From contig NC_052673.1 of assembly GCF_016802725.1 (NCBI RefSeq), positions 7,384,037 to 7,448,036 of the forward strand: a stretch of DNA of 64,000 bases, given 5' to 3'. Numbering within the stretch: position 1 is the first letter of the stretch; each line of letters opens with the position of its first letter. Origin of the DNA: Solenopsis invicta (Eukaryota > Arthropoda > Insecta > Hymenoptera > Formicidae). Shown here piece by piece: positions 37,679 to 50,239 of the stretch. The notes under the pieces were generated by a model that ran no database searches, had not been told where the DNA came from, and was given only the letters and a program-made list of their open reading frames with translations. Both the position numbers and the translations under genes were made by a program.

Positions 37679-37912
37679 CTACACAAAAAAAATAATTTTA
37701 CTGTAGTATTTAAAAATTTAGCTGTATACAGACTAGAAAATGATTTTATGTTGAACCAAAATAATTATGTGAGAGATTCAAGCATAATGCTACTGATGCC
37801 AAAAGTTTTGACAGTCTAGCAATCGGTTTAAATGTCCAATATAAATTTTTTTATGGTTCAACATAATTATTTTCAGAATTGCAAAATTTCGGCAGCATTT
37901 TTTTTCGTGTAG
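37679..37912. mobile_element. MITE-B copy 4 (diverged)
   Basis: Contains ATGATTTTATGTTGAACCAA, CCAAAAGTTTTGACAGTCTA, TGGTTCAACATAATTATTTT and TTTTTTTTCGTGTAG in family order. It is inserted between the arms of the foldback element. Confidence 0.75.
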
Positions 37913-38504
37913 ATGTGATATTAATATTGAGCTCATGCAATCAGTGTCTCTCATTTTAGCATTTAGCATTTATCTTGAAAACAGAGAAACAAATCGAAAT
38001 GGAATAAAATACATGTCAAAGCTGAAAGTTGATACTTTTGCATGGCATTAATAAATTTTGGAAAAAAATTTGATGCCGATACATGCAACATTCCGGAAAA
38101 TCCTGGAAAATCATTGTTTTTCATCTCTTTGATTTCGTTTTTCTCGAAATTGTGACGTGGTAACAAACTTTGGCCGATGGATTCGTTTTCAGCGATTAAA
38201 AATCTATCGGGAAATACTTTGTTTATTCAGGTCTTAAAAAAAAGTTTTTGCGAAGCGTTATATTTGTATAACTGTAATCTAGTCTGGAAAGTTATCAAAT
38301 ACTTTGGTGAAATAGTTTCAATTAAATTGTTCAGTAAATTTAACCAAAAATTATGGTAACCAATCATTTGGTTTAATTTATCCAAGATTTAGAAATTAGT
38401 AACGAGGCGTGATGGTTATTATCAAATCATATAATAAATATAATTTAATAAATTTACAAATGTGACTAAATCGTTTAATAATAAATATCGAATAATATGG
38501 TAAG

Positions 38505-38782
38505 TCTCTCTAGACCTTAGCTCTTGTCAGAACGTAATGACCCCTAAAGGTATTTCTGTGGTGTACACTTTTTACAATTTACACAGATATATGAGACCTA
38601 CAGTTTAAACGCCGGTTCTGAACGACCTAATTTAGAGAAGTTCTCTTCGTAAGATACTCTCGGTGGTTCGCCATTGCCTTCCGAGAGGTAGCGATCGAAT
38701 AAAATCAGATGTTTCTGATCAGTGGGATTTAAACCCGAAGCTTCGGCACAGAGAGCAGACGCACGATTCTCTACGATCACTA
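38505..38782 (-). mobile_element. tRNA-related SINE-like insertion with 10-bp target duplication
   Basis: ATATGGTAAG lies directly on both sides (38495-38504 and 38783-38792). Read on the minus strand, the 278-bp insert starts with a tRNA-like head: an A-box-like TAGTGATCGTAGAGAA and a B-box-like GGGTTTAAATCCC. It then carries AAGGCAATGGCGAACCACC, a motif resembling one I know from animal SINE/LINE bodies. There is no poly(A) tail. A 60-codon frame inside (38598-38780) is incidental. Similar ATGGTAA...TATCAAATCA motifs nearby slightly weaken the target-duplication argument. Confidence 0.72.
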
Positions 38783-38792
38783 CGATATGGTA

Positions 38793-40700
38793 AGCAGTAT
38801 CAAATCAAATTTGTAATAAATATTAAATAATTTGATTTTGCAATTACTTGATTTAATAAACATTATTAAATTGTTTGAATTATAAAATTACTTAGCAATA
38901 GCTACTAAATATGGTAATTGTTATCAAATCAGTTAGTAGAGCTTCTTTATACAATTTGTCGTTAATTACGTACTAAATTATTTGCTTAATGTTATCAAAT
39001 TATTTTGTTATGATATCAATTCGTTTAGTTGTAACAACTAAATGTTAAATTTTGCTTTTATATTTGTATTTTGTAATTATTGCCGAACGGTTGGTTATTA
39101 ATATTATTTAATAATATTTATTAAACCTTGTATTTATAATATGCTCAATAAAATACATATAATTGATATTACCAAACTTCTTTCTCATTGCCAGTGTAGA
39201 TAATATAAACAAACTTGACTGAACGAATTTGGTGTAGAAAAATGAAAAAAAGTTAGATTCCATTTATTTCATTATGAAAACCGTAGATTTTTCTATTTAA
39301 TATTTAAATCTTAAAAAATTATATAAAATGGCATTGCCTCGAATTATGATTTTAAACGCGTGACCACTGTATCTTGAAAACAGCTTGACCACAATTAAAC
39401 TACAATTTTACATACTTTTCCTAAACACTAAAAACCAGTATTTGACGTAGGATTTTTTTTTACAATGGTGATTTTTTTTTTGAAACTAAAAAACGAGCCA
39501 AATTTATAGTAAAAAACCGCTATGTTGACTTTGACCTGCCATTTTTTAAACGTAATATTTCGAAAAACTACTACGTCAAGCATTGATTTATGTCTCAACT
39601 TTTTATAAAGCTTATGTTATTTTGCTTTCTAAAATGAATCCTGTGGGAGCAACAGTCACCGTAAACATTCATAAAAACATGATGTAGAGAAATCTGAATT
39701 GCAACGCTACCTTACATTTTTTAATAAAATTAAATGTTAAATAGAGGAATGTATGATCTTTACAATGGATAAACACAACTTCTCTTTCCGTTCCTTTTCA
39801 CAAATAACTCACAAAGTTATTATATTTTACAAAAATTGTATAATTAAAAGATTTTTTACTATTTTATTATTTTTTAAGTATATTACTGATGCAAAACTAA
39901 CATTTTGTATTACAATTCAAAATTATTTCATTTTATCATTTGACAGGTTACATTGTCGTAATATAATAACAGTGTAAGAATAAATTTAGCCATGGACAGT
40001 TGAAGCGACAGATTCTTGACATGAATTTCTGGGAACCACTTTTCACAAAAATATTCCGTTTACTTACTTCGATGGAGCTATTTAATACACTTTGACCACT
40101 GCTTTCTGATTATGATTAGATACTTTTAATCAGCTGTGTTTTATTATGAACACAAAACAAATTATGATAACGTCATTCGTCAATAGCATAGTTCGGTACA
40201 TTTACCTTTAAATTATACATCACTGTTTCATTCATAATATTGAAAAATTAAATCAACTCACAATAATTTCGTTAATATTAGAAAAGAGTTAAAAAACTAA
40301 AATTATAATAGAATACTTATACAACATAAAAGCATATAATAAAATGATTGCAAGCACAGTAACCTTCTTTTTTGACTTTTGCGGCGTAAATCTCCGCGCG
40401 ATGTAAATACCGGAGTTATTGTACCTAAAACTGCAGTAAAATAAAATCGTTTTTGCGGTAAAACCAAATTTTCAAAATTAAGCTTAAATTTTTTGTTGCC
40501 AATTAAGAAGAAAAGGAACAAACTGTTTTTAGAATTCAATAACATTAAGCTCGTATTGTAGTCAAAGCATCCGTAAATTGAACAGCGACAATGCGCTTAT
40601 TAAAAAAAAAAAAAATGTAACATAACGAATTGATCGCAATACGTGCAATAAAGCGGTTAAAATATTAACAACGCATCGTATAAACGGTGACAAACACTCA
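38793..40700. other. AT-rich intergenic DNA, no gene seen
   Basis: ATATGGTAA....TATCAAATCA recurs at 38783 and 38909. Homopolymer A and T runs are frequent. No coding similarity was noted. Confidence 0.45.
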
Positions 40701-41400
40701 ATTATTATTCTAGTGACGCTTATCGACCAGCAGCGAAGAAAAAATTGCTCGCTCCAACAGCTGGGGAAAAAAGTGACTCGGTCATCGCGAAAAGCCAATG
40801 CTCCAATTATTCCATTCTCGTCTCGTGGAAGTGCGATTGACATTCCAGAAGAGCCAGCCCGCACCACCGCCACCGTCACCGCCCATATCTGTGCATCACT
40901 TCAACGTGAATTGCCGGTCAAACTTACCCCTTTACAGACGAGTGGGTGTCGATGTAACTGTCGAGCACAAGACAAAGTGGAGTGTTACGGAGGTAGGCAG
41001 GGAGTAAACGAAAGGCACGGCACAGAAAGGAAGAAAGAAAGAAGAAGACGGAGACGAGAAGATAGAAGCGGGAGGGTAGACGGCGAAATGGAGAGAAGGC
41101 AGCTATCGCTTTCTCGTCGTGTTTCGAGGGGTTAAGGGGATCTAGGATCTTCTGAGCACAGGAGTGCGGTTACGTGGATCATCCATGCGCTCAGCACTGC
41201 TTTTTTCCCCCGGATCTTCAGTTACGTACGTACAGCGGAAAACTGGGGCGGAGAAAAACAACCAAGCGACGAGGATAAGTGGGAAAAGGCGCGGCGAAAA
41301 GGAGGAAAAAGGAGAGCCCGGGATGAGAAATGTGTAATTTAACCCCTTCGCGCACTCACGGACGAGTTATCGCGCGCGCGGCCCGGCCTCTGCTTTAAAT
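40701..41400. other. GC-richer stretch, no gene recognised
   Basis: A 140-codon frame (40713-41135, plus) and overlapping frames are basic, Arg/Glu-rich and domain-free. A CCACCGCCACCGTCACC tract lies at 40864-40880. It could be an untranslated exon, but no supported splice pair was found. Confidence 0.35.
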
Positions 41401-44400
41401 TTATGAACTTTTATAAATCTCTACTTTTTTTTATTAGTAAATATACAGCGAGATAATTTTGTTTCTCTTTTTACAGCAAGACCTTCGGAAGAATCGTTCT
41501 CGTTCTGCTACGTCGCATACACGTAGAGACTCGGTAATAAAATTTCAAAATGAGGATGACGGATAAAATAATGAGCTGCATAAAAATATAAAATAATTAG
41601 ATATATAATGATTGCTCCCGCCCTTTTCTGGTTCAAAGACTTTAATTCATTCATTGTTGAATTGTAAAAAGCGGGGCTCATAGTACTATTATAATATCCA
41701 GTTGTAAAAAGGAAGAAAGGAAGCTTGGCTGTAAAATCGCTTTCACTGTTAATTAGCGACAAACGTACAAATGCCTTTACTTCACGGTGAGCAACGGGCA
41801 AATAAAACGAACTGGTAGATAAAGATCCGGTAATTTGTTAATTGGATACTTGGGCAAGTACAGCTGAAGCAAAGGATTATTCGGCTCTATTAAAGTACGC
41901 GCAATGATCCAGTCTTTAAAGTGTAACCGTAAGCTTTATTTTTAACATAGCGCTAATTTTGTTCTTCCGAATTACATACCAAAATACATACATCCGGAAT
42001 TATGTTCGCATTAAATAAATCTCTCTCCGTAATGTTCGCAAACACGAGAGTGTTTGATATCTTTTTATATTAATTCCATAAACAATAATGAGCTAAACTA
42101 ATTTTGTAAACTGGGTCGCTGTCGCTGTGGTTTTTCATTCATTGACAAAAATGCTTGTTTCATAATGTAAAATGAGACAAATATTCTCTCTATATAATAA
42201 GATAATTAGTGTTACTATTTTTCTATTAAAAATGTATTTTTTTTAATAAGATCAGTGCACTCTAAAAAAGAAAACAATTTATACAAACACGATGAGAATT
42301 ATAATATAAATATATATATATATATATATACATATATATTTTTTTTATTTTTAAATACATATCACTTGAATTGAGTTAGATAAATATTTTTTGATACCAT
42401 TATTTTTTTAAGGAAAAAGAAATACCATCCGTATCAGGGTGTTTTTCGCAATATTTTTCACAGTAGTTTTCCACTGTTTTTTTTTTTTTAAGATGCTTGT
42501 AGCGTCATAATTAAATCTAACAATCACATTTGAGTTATTATTTTTAATTTCAGTTTACGATTGTGTTTTAAGATCGACTATATCGACACGCAGAGCTAAA
42601 AAACGTATTTAATAATTAATATAAAAATATTATTAAGAGTTTCAGTTTAAACAATCATTTTTAAGATACTTTTATTCTGAATTTCTTGCTCTAAACTGAA
42701 AAAGTAGGGTTTTAGTGTTTCAGAAACGTGTTTATTACTTCTTTAACTCTATAAAAATTTAATTTTTATAAAATTATTATTATTAATACAAAAAATAGAG
42801 ATATTATTTATAAATACATTATTTATAAATACAGCATGATTTAAAAAATCCCATTTGTACTGCCAGGGGTTGCATCCTTCGTGCGCGCACTGATCTTAAA
42901 CTAATAATTCAAGATTAATTTTAATCTGCACGAATATACGAGTATGTGTTATCGTCGGAACTAGAATAAATCATTTATTACAATATTGAACAAAATGGCG
43001 ATTAACTAAAAATAAAGAAAAAAATTTTGTAAAATTATTATTTATTTAAATTTTCAGCAAGCTATAAAACTTGTCAAGATAAAAAAAGTTCGAGTTTTAA
43101 ACATAACCATAAATATTAGAATATTTGGCTTCAAGGCAGAAATCAATCGATTCAGCAGTTTTTAAGAAAAGCTTGGATCAAAATTAAAAAACATAGATTT
43201 GATAAAAGCATTTAAACAATTTTAAGTTTTACATAATTCAAAAAACAAAGTTTTCCATAAAATGAATTTAAATCATTTATAAAACATTAAATCATTAAAA
43301 TCATGAAAATATTCTTTTCAAATGTGATAATATTTAGCATAATGTTTAATTGTAATAGAATAAGAGAATTAGCTCTTCAGTGTACTGAATTCTCATTTAT
43401 GATAAAAATAAACTGTTAGAAACAACGCTTTTTGACTTATGACATTCTTGATGCAAAATTTTCTTTTTTATTTTTCTTTACAATTTTAAAAGCTCAATTA
43501 CGTAATTTTACCAGTAATAAGAACTCTGAAGATCCGTTCTTTTTTTTGAACATAATTCAAACATACCAATTTTTAAGTTATGTCATCGTTCTAGCAAATA
43601 AACGAGATATAAAAAGAATGAATTATCTTTTTCTGCTACATCAAGTACATAAAATACTTTTTTCTCTTTCTTTTTTAATTGTTTGAGAATGAAGAAAAAG
43701 ATCGCTTTTGATTACAAACAAATTAAAGATCTTGCACGTTATTTCACGCACGTGGTTACACTGTGTGAAATCGCGCATCGTTTGGCACATACCGCGTTTT
43801 TTAAAACATGAAAATAAACAGTTCAAATTTTATTAAATTGTTTCACAAGCTTATTTTTAATAGTATAAAGATTAAAAAACCGATTTTAAAAAATCTATTT
43901 TTTTACCCAATCAAACTAGAATGTCCACTTAAACACGAAAATTCACTTTGACCAAAAAATAGTATTTCTTTTTATTTCTTGTATTTTATTCACATATGAT
44001 CTAATATTTTATTATTAAAAATATTACTACTTGTATTTTTTAATACAACAGCTTTTTTTATTGAGGAGTACATATTAAGCGCTTTTTTTTACTTTTTTTT
44101 AAGAAAAAATGCTAAAGTCGCGACTTTTATAGACTGAACAACTTACACATAATTTACAATACATACATACGATTTACGAAACATTATTACATCAGATCAC
44201 TACATACTACTACATCAATATTGCATTCATGTAGATGTATAAATTTTCAAACACACTAATCTTTCATTAAGTATCCAAGTCAAAATCTAAGAACATAATG
44301 TTGTTTTATCATATAATCCGTATCTCTGATTTCTGTTTTGTACATATAATACAGACTGCGAAATTTTTGTATGAAAAAAATGTTGACACACGTTAACAAC

Positions 44401-44880
44401 TGTAGACGCCATATTAGTTTAAGAGTGGGTAAAACAGATCTAAATTTCTTAACTTTTTTTCGTTCTTGGCATAAAGTTAATCAGCCTGAGTTACATTTGT
44501 GTTTATACTTTAATTGTGGAAAAGGATTTTTAAATCTGTAAATACAATTAGGAAAATAGTATGTCGAAAAAATCGCGTGTGATCGATAAAACGGAGTAAC
44601 TTTAGCATCTCCTAAGAAAGGTTAATTTTATTGGTTTTATATGTAAATACCAACATAAGACTTATATATTATAATTACCAAATAATGTTACATCAATTCC
44701 ATTTTACACCCATACTTTTTAGAGTGTGACCATTTATTTTTAATATGACGGACCGTCTCAATTGTCGCGACCATTTTTCAATAATACGTTTCGTAAATAT
44801 CTCGGGAGAGTAAAGTTTACAAAGTTTGCAACTTATTTTCGCGCTTAAACTCGTTCAATTAAATCGCGAAAATTGCCCGT
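41401..44880. other. AT-rich intergenic DNA, no gene seen
   Basis: Contains a (TA)n run at 42309-42338. Otherwise it has long A/T stretches with stops in every frame. Confidence 0.5.
42309..42338. repeat. (TA)n microsatellite
   Basis: About 14 TA units with one C interruption. Confidence 0.92.
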
Positions 44881-45632
44881 GTACCCAACATAAAATCTCT
44901 TTTTATTGTCTCTCTCGCGCGTGCCGCGCCGTATGCGATCGCTGACAACGCAGACATCCTGCCGCTCCTATTCCCGCTTTTTCAAGGCAGCAGGAAGACG
45001 TGTGATGCTTTCCCTCTTTCCGCAATCGCACGTCAGTTCGTATCTCCATTCGTTCCACTGTCTCAGGCGAACGGCTCTTGTAAATCGATCTGTGTCAGGT
45101 AATCCTGAGATTCCACTCGAAACAAACCACAAAAATTATTCGTGGAATGGTGTTAGGAATGCAACCTCCTTGCCGTCATCCTTGTTTCTACCAGATTCTA
45201 CCTTGATCCCGTTAGCCTTCGCCTGAGACCTCCTGCACCGACAGGAAAAAGATAACGAAAGATGAGGAGGATACGATGAAGGCGACGAGAAAGCAGAGAA
45301 GGGGAAATAGAGAAGTGTATTGCGTGGCGAGCACGCATGCACTTTTGGCGCCAGCTCTAATTGCGACGGTGAAGCTGTAGCGAGGTTCCTACCATAAAAG
45401 CTAGTCAGTTTGCCGCTTAGTGTTACCGGAAGAAAATCTCTCCAGCGCTCTCTGTCTTGGGTAAATATATTTAGGAGGGAGCTCTTTTTTCACAAAAACG
45501 CGGTTCAACGTATCCAATTGCAGCCAGCAACCCATTTTCTTTCTCCTTCTTCATTCTGTTTTGTAAACGCACGCGCGCGCATTTGCTCGTTATGCAGTCG
45601 ACGTGATCGCACCGTACGTTCGAGCGGGTGCG

Positions 45633-45683
<51 letters not shown>

Positions 45684-46255
45684 ACCTCTAATTGCTCCGC
45701 GCCGCACGCCGCTTGTTATCATCGGTAACTTTGATATCATGGAGATCATGGTAGACAGGTCGTGTCCTCAGTCCGAAGTACTAGTGAGCATCAGTGATGG
45801 CAATTTAATACGAAACGCTACCAGATACTTTTGCATTCCTTTTTAATCCGGCAAATCTCCGAGATTACACCGATCCCGCGTGCCCGCGTTTTATTATTCA
45901 CAGAGCTTTCGTTTTTATGCAATATTCATAGATTTGCGAGATTCGTTTTTATAAACGTTTAAGTGAGTGTACGCCGAATTTTTTTATCTGCTGAACGCGC
46001 GCGGTTCGTGTGCGACCTTCATGTTTAAACTTTACGCATTGCGGAAAATATTAATTCGCGTCGCCGTGCGCCAACTGCATCTTCCAATTTTTACTTATCT
46101 CCTACGTAAAAGAGACGGGAACGATTTTTCCAAATAACCGTTAAGGCCATTTCGGGGATATGAGGCGCACCGATCCCTTCGCTCTGACAGGATTCAACCG
46201 ATTTATGCGCACGTCCGAAAAGATGATCGTTCGTATCCATTTCTGTCCTCTCCAG
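44881..46255 (+). other. GC-richer 5' flank of the secreted-protein gene, probable 5' untranslated exon(s)
   Basis: A strong acceptor (TTTCTGTCCTCTCCAG ending at 46255) lies 20 bp before the ATG of the 46276 gene, so an upstream untranslated exon is expected. Candidate donors are CAG|GTAATC near 45098 and AA|GTGAGT near 45962. Neither is proved. No promoter motif is claimed. Confidence 0.45.
45636..45679. repeat. (CT)n microsatellite
   Basis: An uninterrupted CT run. Confidence 0.96.
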
Positions 46256-46275
46256 GAACACGGTGACGCGAATCG

Positions 46276-46833
46276 ATGTTGCCCACGATTCTGATACTTT
46301 CCGCTCTGTTGCTCTCGTTGATACCAGGATCAACGGGGGACGGACAGCGGATGGGTTACATTTCGACGTTGCAACAAACTCTCCAATATTGGTGGAAAAT
46401 ATACAAGAAGTACAACGAGGAGGTGACTCTCGGTTCCTGTTGGGCGAGCTATTTGTTCAAGAAAAGCACCGAATTGTCGAAGAATCAACCCGTCCTCCCG
46501 AAGGGTTGCTACATGGAATGCCCGCAAAATCCATTTCCGCAAATCGTAACAGCCAATGCGACAACGCCATCCAAAGAAACGCGAAAAGGAAAACATCCAA
46601 GGGAAGGACGATTGTATGCATCGGCGAGATCCACTATTTCCAAGTTCACAAATGATCCTGACAGACGTGGTGTAGCTTCACGAACGAGAATAATTCGAAA
46701 GCCAAAGCAATGGACAGTGGATAAAATTGAAAGAGTTTTACGAGCTATATCAAATAATTATACGGAACGAAATAAAATTGATGAAAATGAAAGGATTGTG
46801 GGGATGATCGGTTCTCACATAAAGAGAAGGTGA
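46276..46833 (+). CDS. Unrecognised secreted protein, 185 residues (or 5' coding exon of a longer gene)
   Basis: ATG at 46276 is followed by a clear signal peptide (LPTILILSALLLSLIPGSTG, residues 2-21), so the product should enter the secretory pathway. The mature part has TLQQTLQYWWKIYKKYNEE and three Cys (GSCW, then GCYMEC), followed by a basic C-terminal half ending SHIKRR. Asn-linked glycosylation motifs NAT and NYT are present. The frame lies in locally GC-richer DNA, just after a consensus acceptor at 46255. A poly(A) signal follows the stop by 19 nt. The family is not recognised and no function is proposed. The final codons AAG AGA AG|G TGA can act as a splice donor (GTGAAC), which would join in phase to the exon at 48736. 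Confidence 0.7.
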   Translation: MLPTILILSALLLSLIPGSTGDGQRMGYISTLQQTLQYWWKIYKKYNEEVTLGSCWASYLFKKSTELSKNQPVLPKGCYMECPQNPFPQIVTANATTPSKETRKGKHPREGRLYASARSTISKFTNDPDRRGVASRTRIIRKPKQWTVDKIERVLRAISNNYTERNKIDENERIVGMIGSHIKRR

Positions 46834-46852
46834 ACTATATCTTACTTTTGTT

Positions 46853-46858
46853 AATAAA
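46853..46858 (+). terminator. Poly(A) signal AATAAA
   Basis: Canonical hexamer 20 nt after the stop of the 46276 frame, followed by T-rich sequence. It supports a transcript ending near 46880. Confidence 0.6.
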
Positions 46859-46879
46859 GTTTTCACTAATGCCTTTTGA

Positions 46880-48735
46880 TGTCATATATAAAGAAGGATA
46901 TTCTTATTTTGAGAATACGTACCAAAAGAGATTATATATATTTTCAAAATATTAAATATTGCAATGAAATATATAACATTAAACAGACAATTTACAAAGA
47001 AATTTTTTATAGTTTTATTAAGAAAATTATATTTTCATTATTAGATAATAATTTTCATGAGTTAAGGGGAAAAAAATTTCGGATAAACAAAATAACAATC
47101 TTTTCAAACCAAGAATTAGAATGTTGTAATACTATTATTATCAAACTGTTATTATCAAACAATCGTATTGAGTTCATTAAATACTTGTTATGATATTGAA
47201 ACGAAACTATAAAAAGGTTTTGCTAAAAATTAAGATTACACAAATTTTAAAAAATTAAATTTTATAAGTATTTTGCCGCAGAATACAAAATATTTCATAA
47301 ACTATTAATTTTTTGATAATTGTACCTTTTGTTATAGATAATACTTTTATTACAAAAAATAAAATACATTAATTGATGTAAAAAAAAACATAAAGTTGCT
47401 TAAAAAAAAGTTATACAATGTGCAATATGCAATTACATATTTTTTTCGAAAAGCAACTATAAATTTTTTACGTCAATTGATTCATTTCATTATTCTGTTT
47501 GCCTTTCATATTTTGCCTTTATACACAAAATAACTAAAGGAATCATACTATATAAAGAAAATCAAACAATTACATTTAAAAAAATGACGATGACCTTCAT
47601 ATCTTTTTGATGCTTTCATTTATAAAAAAAATAATATAATTAAATGTCATACGATCCCCTCGAAACCGTCCTACTTTTAAACAGGTTTTGGATCATCAAT
47701 AATTTCTGAGAAAATTGATTTAAAAAATATAAAAAATAAATAATTTATTAAAATAAAACTGTACATAATTATAATTATCTAAAAGCAAGATTATCATTGT
47801 TATACAAGACGTCTGGAAATTCAAATATATGCAATATATTAATGAGATCAAGTATGTAAAAAAAGTTCATATATAAGCTAATTCGAAAATAATTTATTGA
47901 AAAGTTATAAACGTTCATGGTTTTCGTCACAATCAGATTGGATAAGTTAATATAATTTTTAAATTAAATTAAATTAAACTTTATAAAACTTGGACACTTA
48001 TGTAACTTTTAATGTAATAAAATAATTTTATGATCCAAATAAAATTTGATACCAGTTACGTTAAAAATTATATAAACATCCAAGTTTAATATATAATCAA
48101 GTTTTTTTTTATTTTATAAAAATAGAATTATATGTGATTTTTATTACATGATACGATTCCTCTAATTATTCTGCATATAAAAGTATTAAAGTATTAAGGT
48201 AATTTATCGAAAAATCAATAGCGTTTACACGATATTTTATACTTTATTTTAATAAATATTTTGACATAAAATATAAAATATTTCGTCAACTATTTTTTTT
48301 TTATAATAATATTTTAATACTTTTATGTACAGAATAATAAAATGAATCAATTGGTATAAAAAAACATGTCGTTACTAAAAAAAATGTAGCAGCATATTTC
48401 AAGTTGCACAACTTTTTTAACTATTATTAAAACTAATATGTTAGTTTTCATTTAAAACTAAAGTTTGATACTTTTTCTGTGTACGTAATGCGACGATTAA
48501 TTAAAAAAATTTCTTATATGTTTTATTTTAAGCATGCAATCAATAAATCATCTGTATTTCTAAATAATTTTGATAGCGTGAGTGCAGAGAGAGCGTCATT
48601 TGATATTTTTATTGCCGTGTGAAGCGCTCCGTCATATAAATTTTACCTTTCGTTCCGAACTTTAAGCTGAAGATATGATATTATCGTTAGTTCAATCCTT
48701 TTAGCCACAAAATGACGCACGTGCAAACATTTCAG
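46880..48735 (+). other. AT-rich spacer; an intron if 46276 and 48736 are one gene
   Basis: Very AT-rich with homopolymers and no recognised coding sequence. It ends in GTGCAAACATTTCAG, an acceptable acceptor with a weak pyrimidine tract. A 105-codon AT-rich frame at 46876-47193 looks like chance. Confidence 0.5.
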
Positions 48736-49972
48736 ACGGCGGACCCTCCGGATCGTGCCGGAACTTTTGCGCCGACTGGAGGCTCCACGAGGAAGCGGTC
48801 ACGAGTTTTCATCTCGAGGGACCAGTTCGCACGCCGTTAATCCGACGCCTAATCCCAAGGACGATGACAAAGTCGATTCCGGATCGACAGACTTCAGGGA
48901 GAAGGATTCGCGTCGTAAAGTTTTACGTTCGCTGACGAGCCATCGTGACTCCTACGTCGAGGACGTTTTCGCGTCGCGTTCATTTTCACTCAAAGATGCC
49001 CGTGGAGAATCGCTCGACGGCCGACGGTTTCCCTTTCAACGGCACTCGTCGTCACGAGAAAGAAATTCGAGAGTCGACGACATGCCATCGTATCCCTGGG
49101 TGCCGCGGGAAGATCACGGAATCGAGGAGGGAGATCCCGCAGGACGGCGAGCCCCTTCGAACAACGATGGAAGTTCGTCGTCGCGTTCGCAGTTCCGAGA
49201 AGTAAACGCGGAGTATCCTCGTATGAGTGTCGTAAAATTGATGGATTCTGAGGGAAATTCGTCGTGCGAACCGACGATAAATCCGAAGACGCTACGTCGG
49301 AAGCCCGAGGAATTATCTCGCGATTCGCTTTTATCGCCGCGCGAAAGAATCGCCGGGCGATCGCTTCTCGAGTCTCGAGGAAGCGGAGGAGAGGATTTTA
49401 AGAGGCACGAGCTCTTGCAATTCAAAATAGCCAAAGAAAGCGACACGAAGAAGCCACGCTGTCAGCAGCCGAGGGAAAAGAGGAGCTCGAGGAGCGGTAG
49501 GGACGTTTCAACGACAACGATACATCCGACCTCTTTGTCGGAGCTCGAGCGCTCGCACCAGCGAATGCTTTACGAAAAACGATCTTCCCTCGCTCCGGCA
49601 ATTCCGCAAAAATCGAAGCGGGATGACCACCTCGTTCGAGCCACGAGTAGCGTTCCTTCATTAGTTGGACAATTTATTGGAATTTACGAGAACTTGACAA
49701 ACCAATCGACTCAACATTCAAAAGCAATCACCTTGCGAGCTTCTCAGAACCAAGATAATTTATCTCTGCAATTATCCCAGCAGTCGTCTACAGCTATCTC
49801 AAGTCCATATACCTTTGTTATCAGTATTTTTAGAATCCTGGGAAGGGTCGCTCAGATAGGTCGACGGATCATAGATGCCGTAGAAATGAACGAGGGTCTT
49901 GTCTGTACGAAAGAATACTTGTGGACTAAAATTATTAAGTGGATAGACCCGGAGTCTTATGTAAACGCATAA
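48736..49972 (+). CDS. Unrecognised terminal exon, about 411 codons, Arg/Ser-rich
   Basis: The frame is open from 48716 to the stop at 49970-49972 and has no ATG near its start; the first potential initiator is a GTG at 48755. It is therefore best read as a 3' exon entered by splicing at CATTTCAG|A (48735/48736). Its first base completes a codon, the phase needed to join a donor at 46829. The product is hydrophilic and probably disordered, rich in Arg, Ser, Glu and Asp, with many dibasic sites. It ends in an amphipathic stretch (FVISIFRILGRVAQIGRRI) and KIIKWIDPESYVNA. GC content is well above its flanks. No family is recognised. If joined to 46276-46829 the protein would be about 596 residues and secreted. 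Confidence 0.6.
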
Positions 49973-50130
49973 AGTCCAAAATATGCTAAGCTGTTTATTC
50001 AAAGCTGCGGCTTCTGTTCTTGTGGAAGCCGCGCCTGTAAAGGATTTGTATGTAAAAGTTTTTTTTACTGGATCCAATGCTAAAATTAACGAATTCAAAG
50101 CCATGGAATTGATGTAATATAGACGATAAA

Positions 50131-50136
50131 AATAAA
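50131..50136 (+). terminator. Poly(A) signal AATAAA
   Basis: Hexamer about 160 nt downstream of the stop of the 48736-49972 exon, a plausible 3' end for that transcript. Confidence 0.5.
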
Positions 50137-50239
50137 ATCAATCGTTTAAATTACCTGTAGCACCATATTTAACAATTCTATAAATATCCTATTAACCGTA
50201 GCCGGCGCAAAAAGTTCTTTTTGAGGACTGAAAATCCTA

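Larger units (their letters stand above)
36850..38240. mobile_element. Nested foldback element with about 275-bp inverted arms
   Basis: The left arm (36850-37125) is the diverged reverse complement of 37965-38240. Matched landmarks are TCTGAATAAACAAAGTGTTT with AAATACTTTGTTTATTCAGG, ATTTTATTCCATTTTAATTT with CGAAATGGAATAAAATACAT, and GTTTTCAAGATACTGC with TATCTTGAAAAC. Between the arms are smaller inverted repeats: TCAGCTGACACACTGGG near 37166 with GTGTGTCAGCTAAGG near 37427, and a pair at 37486-37655. A MITE-B copy is also inside. No transposase frame was seen. Confidence 0.78.

Noticed and set aside
40713..41135. A 140-codon basic frame as a gene
   Set aside because: It is low-complexity Arg/Glu-rich sequence with overlapping frames in other phases and no domain or supported splice sites.
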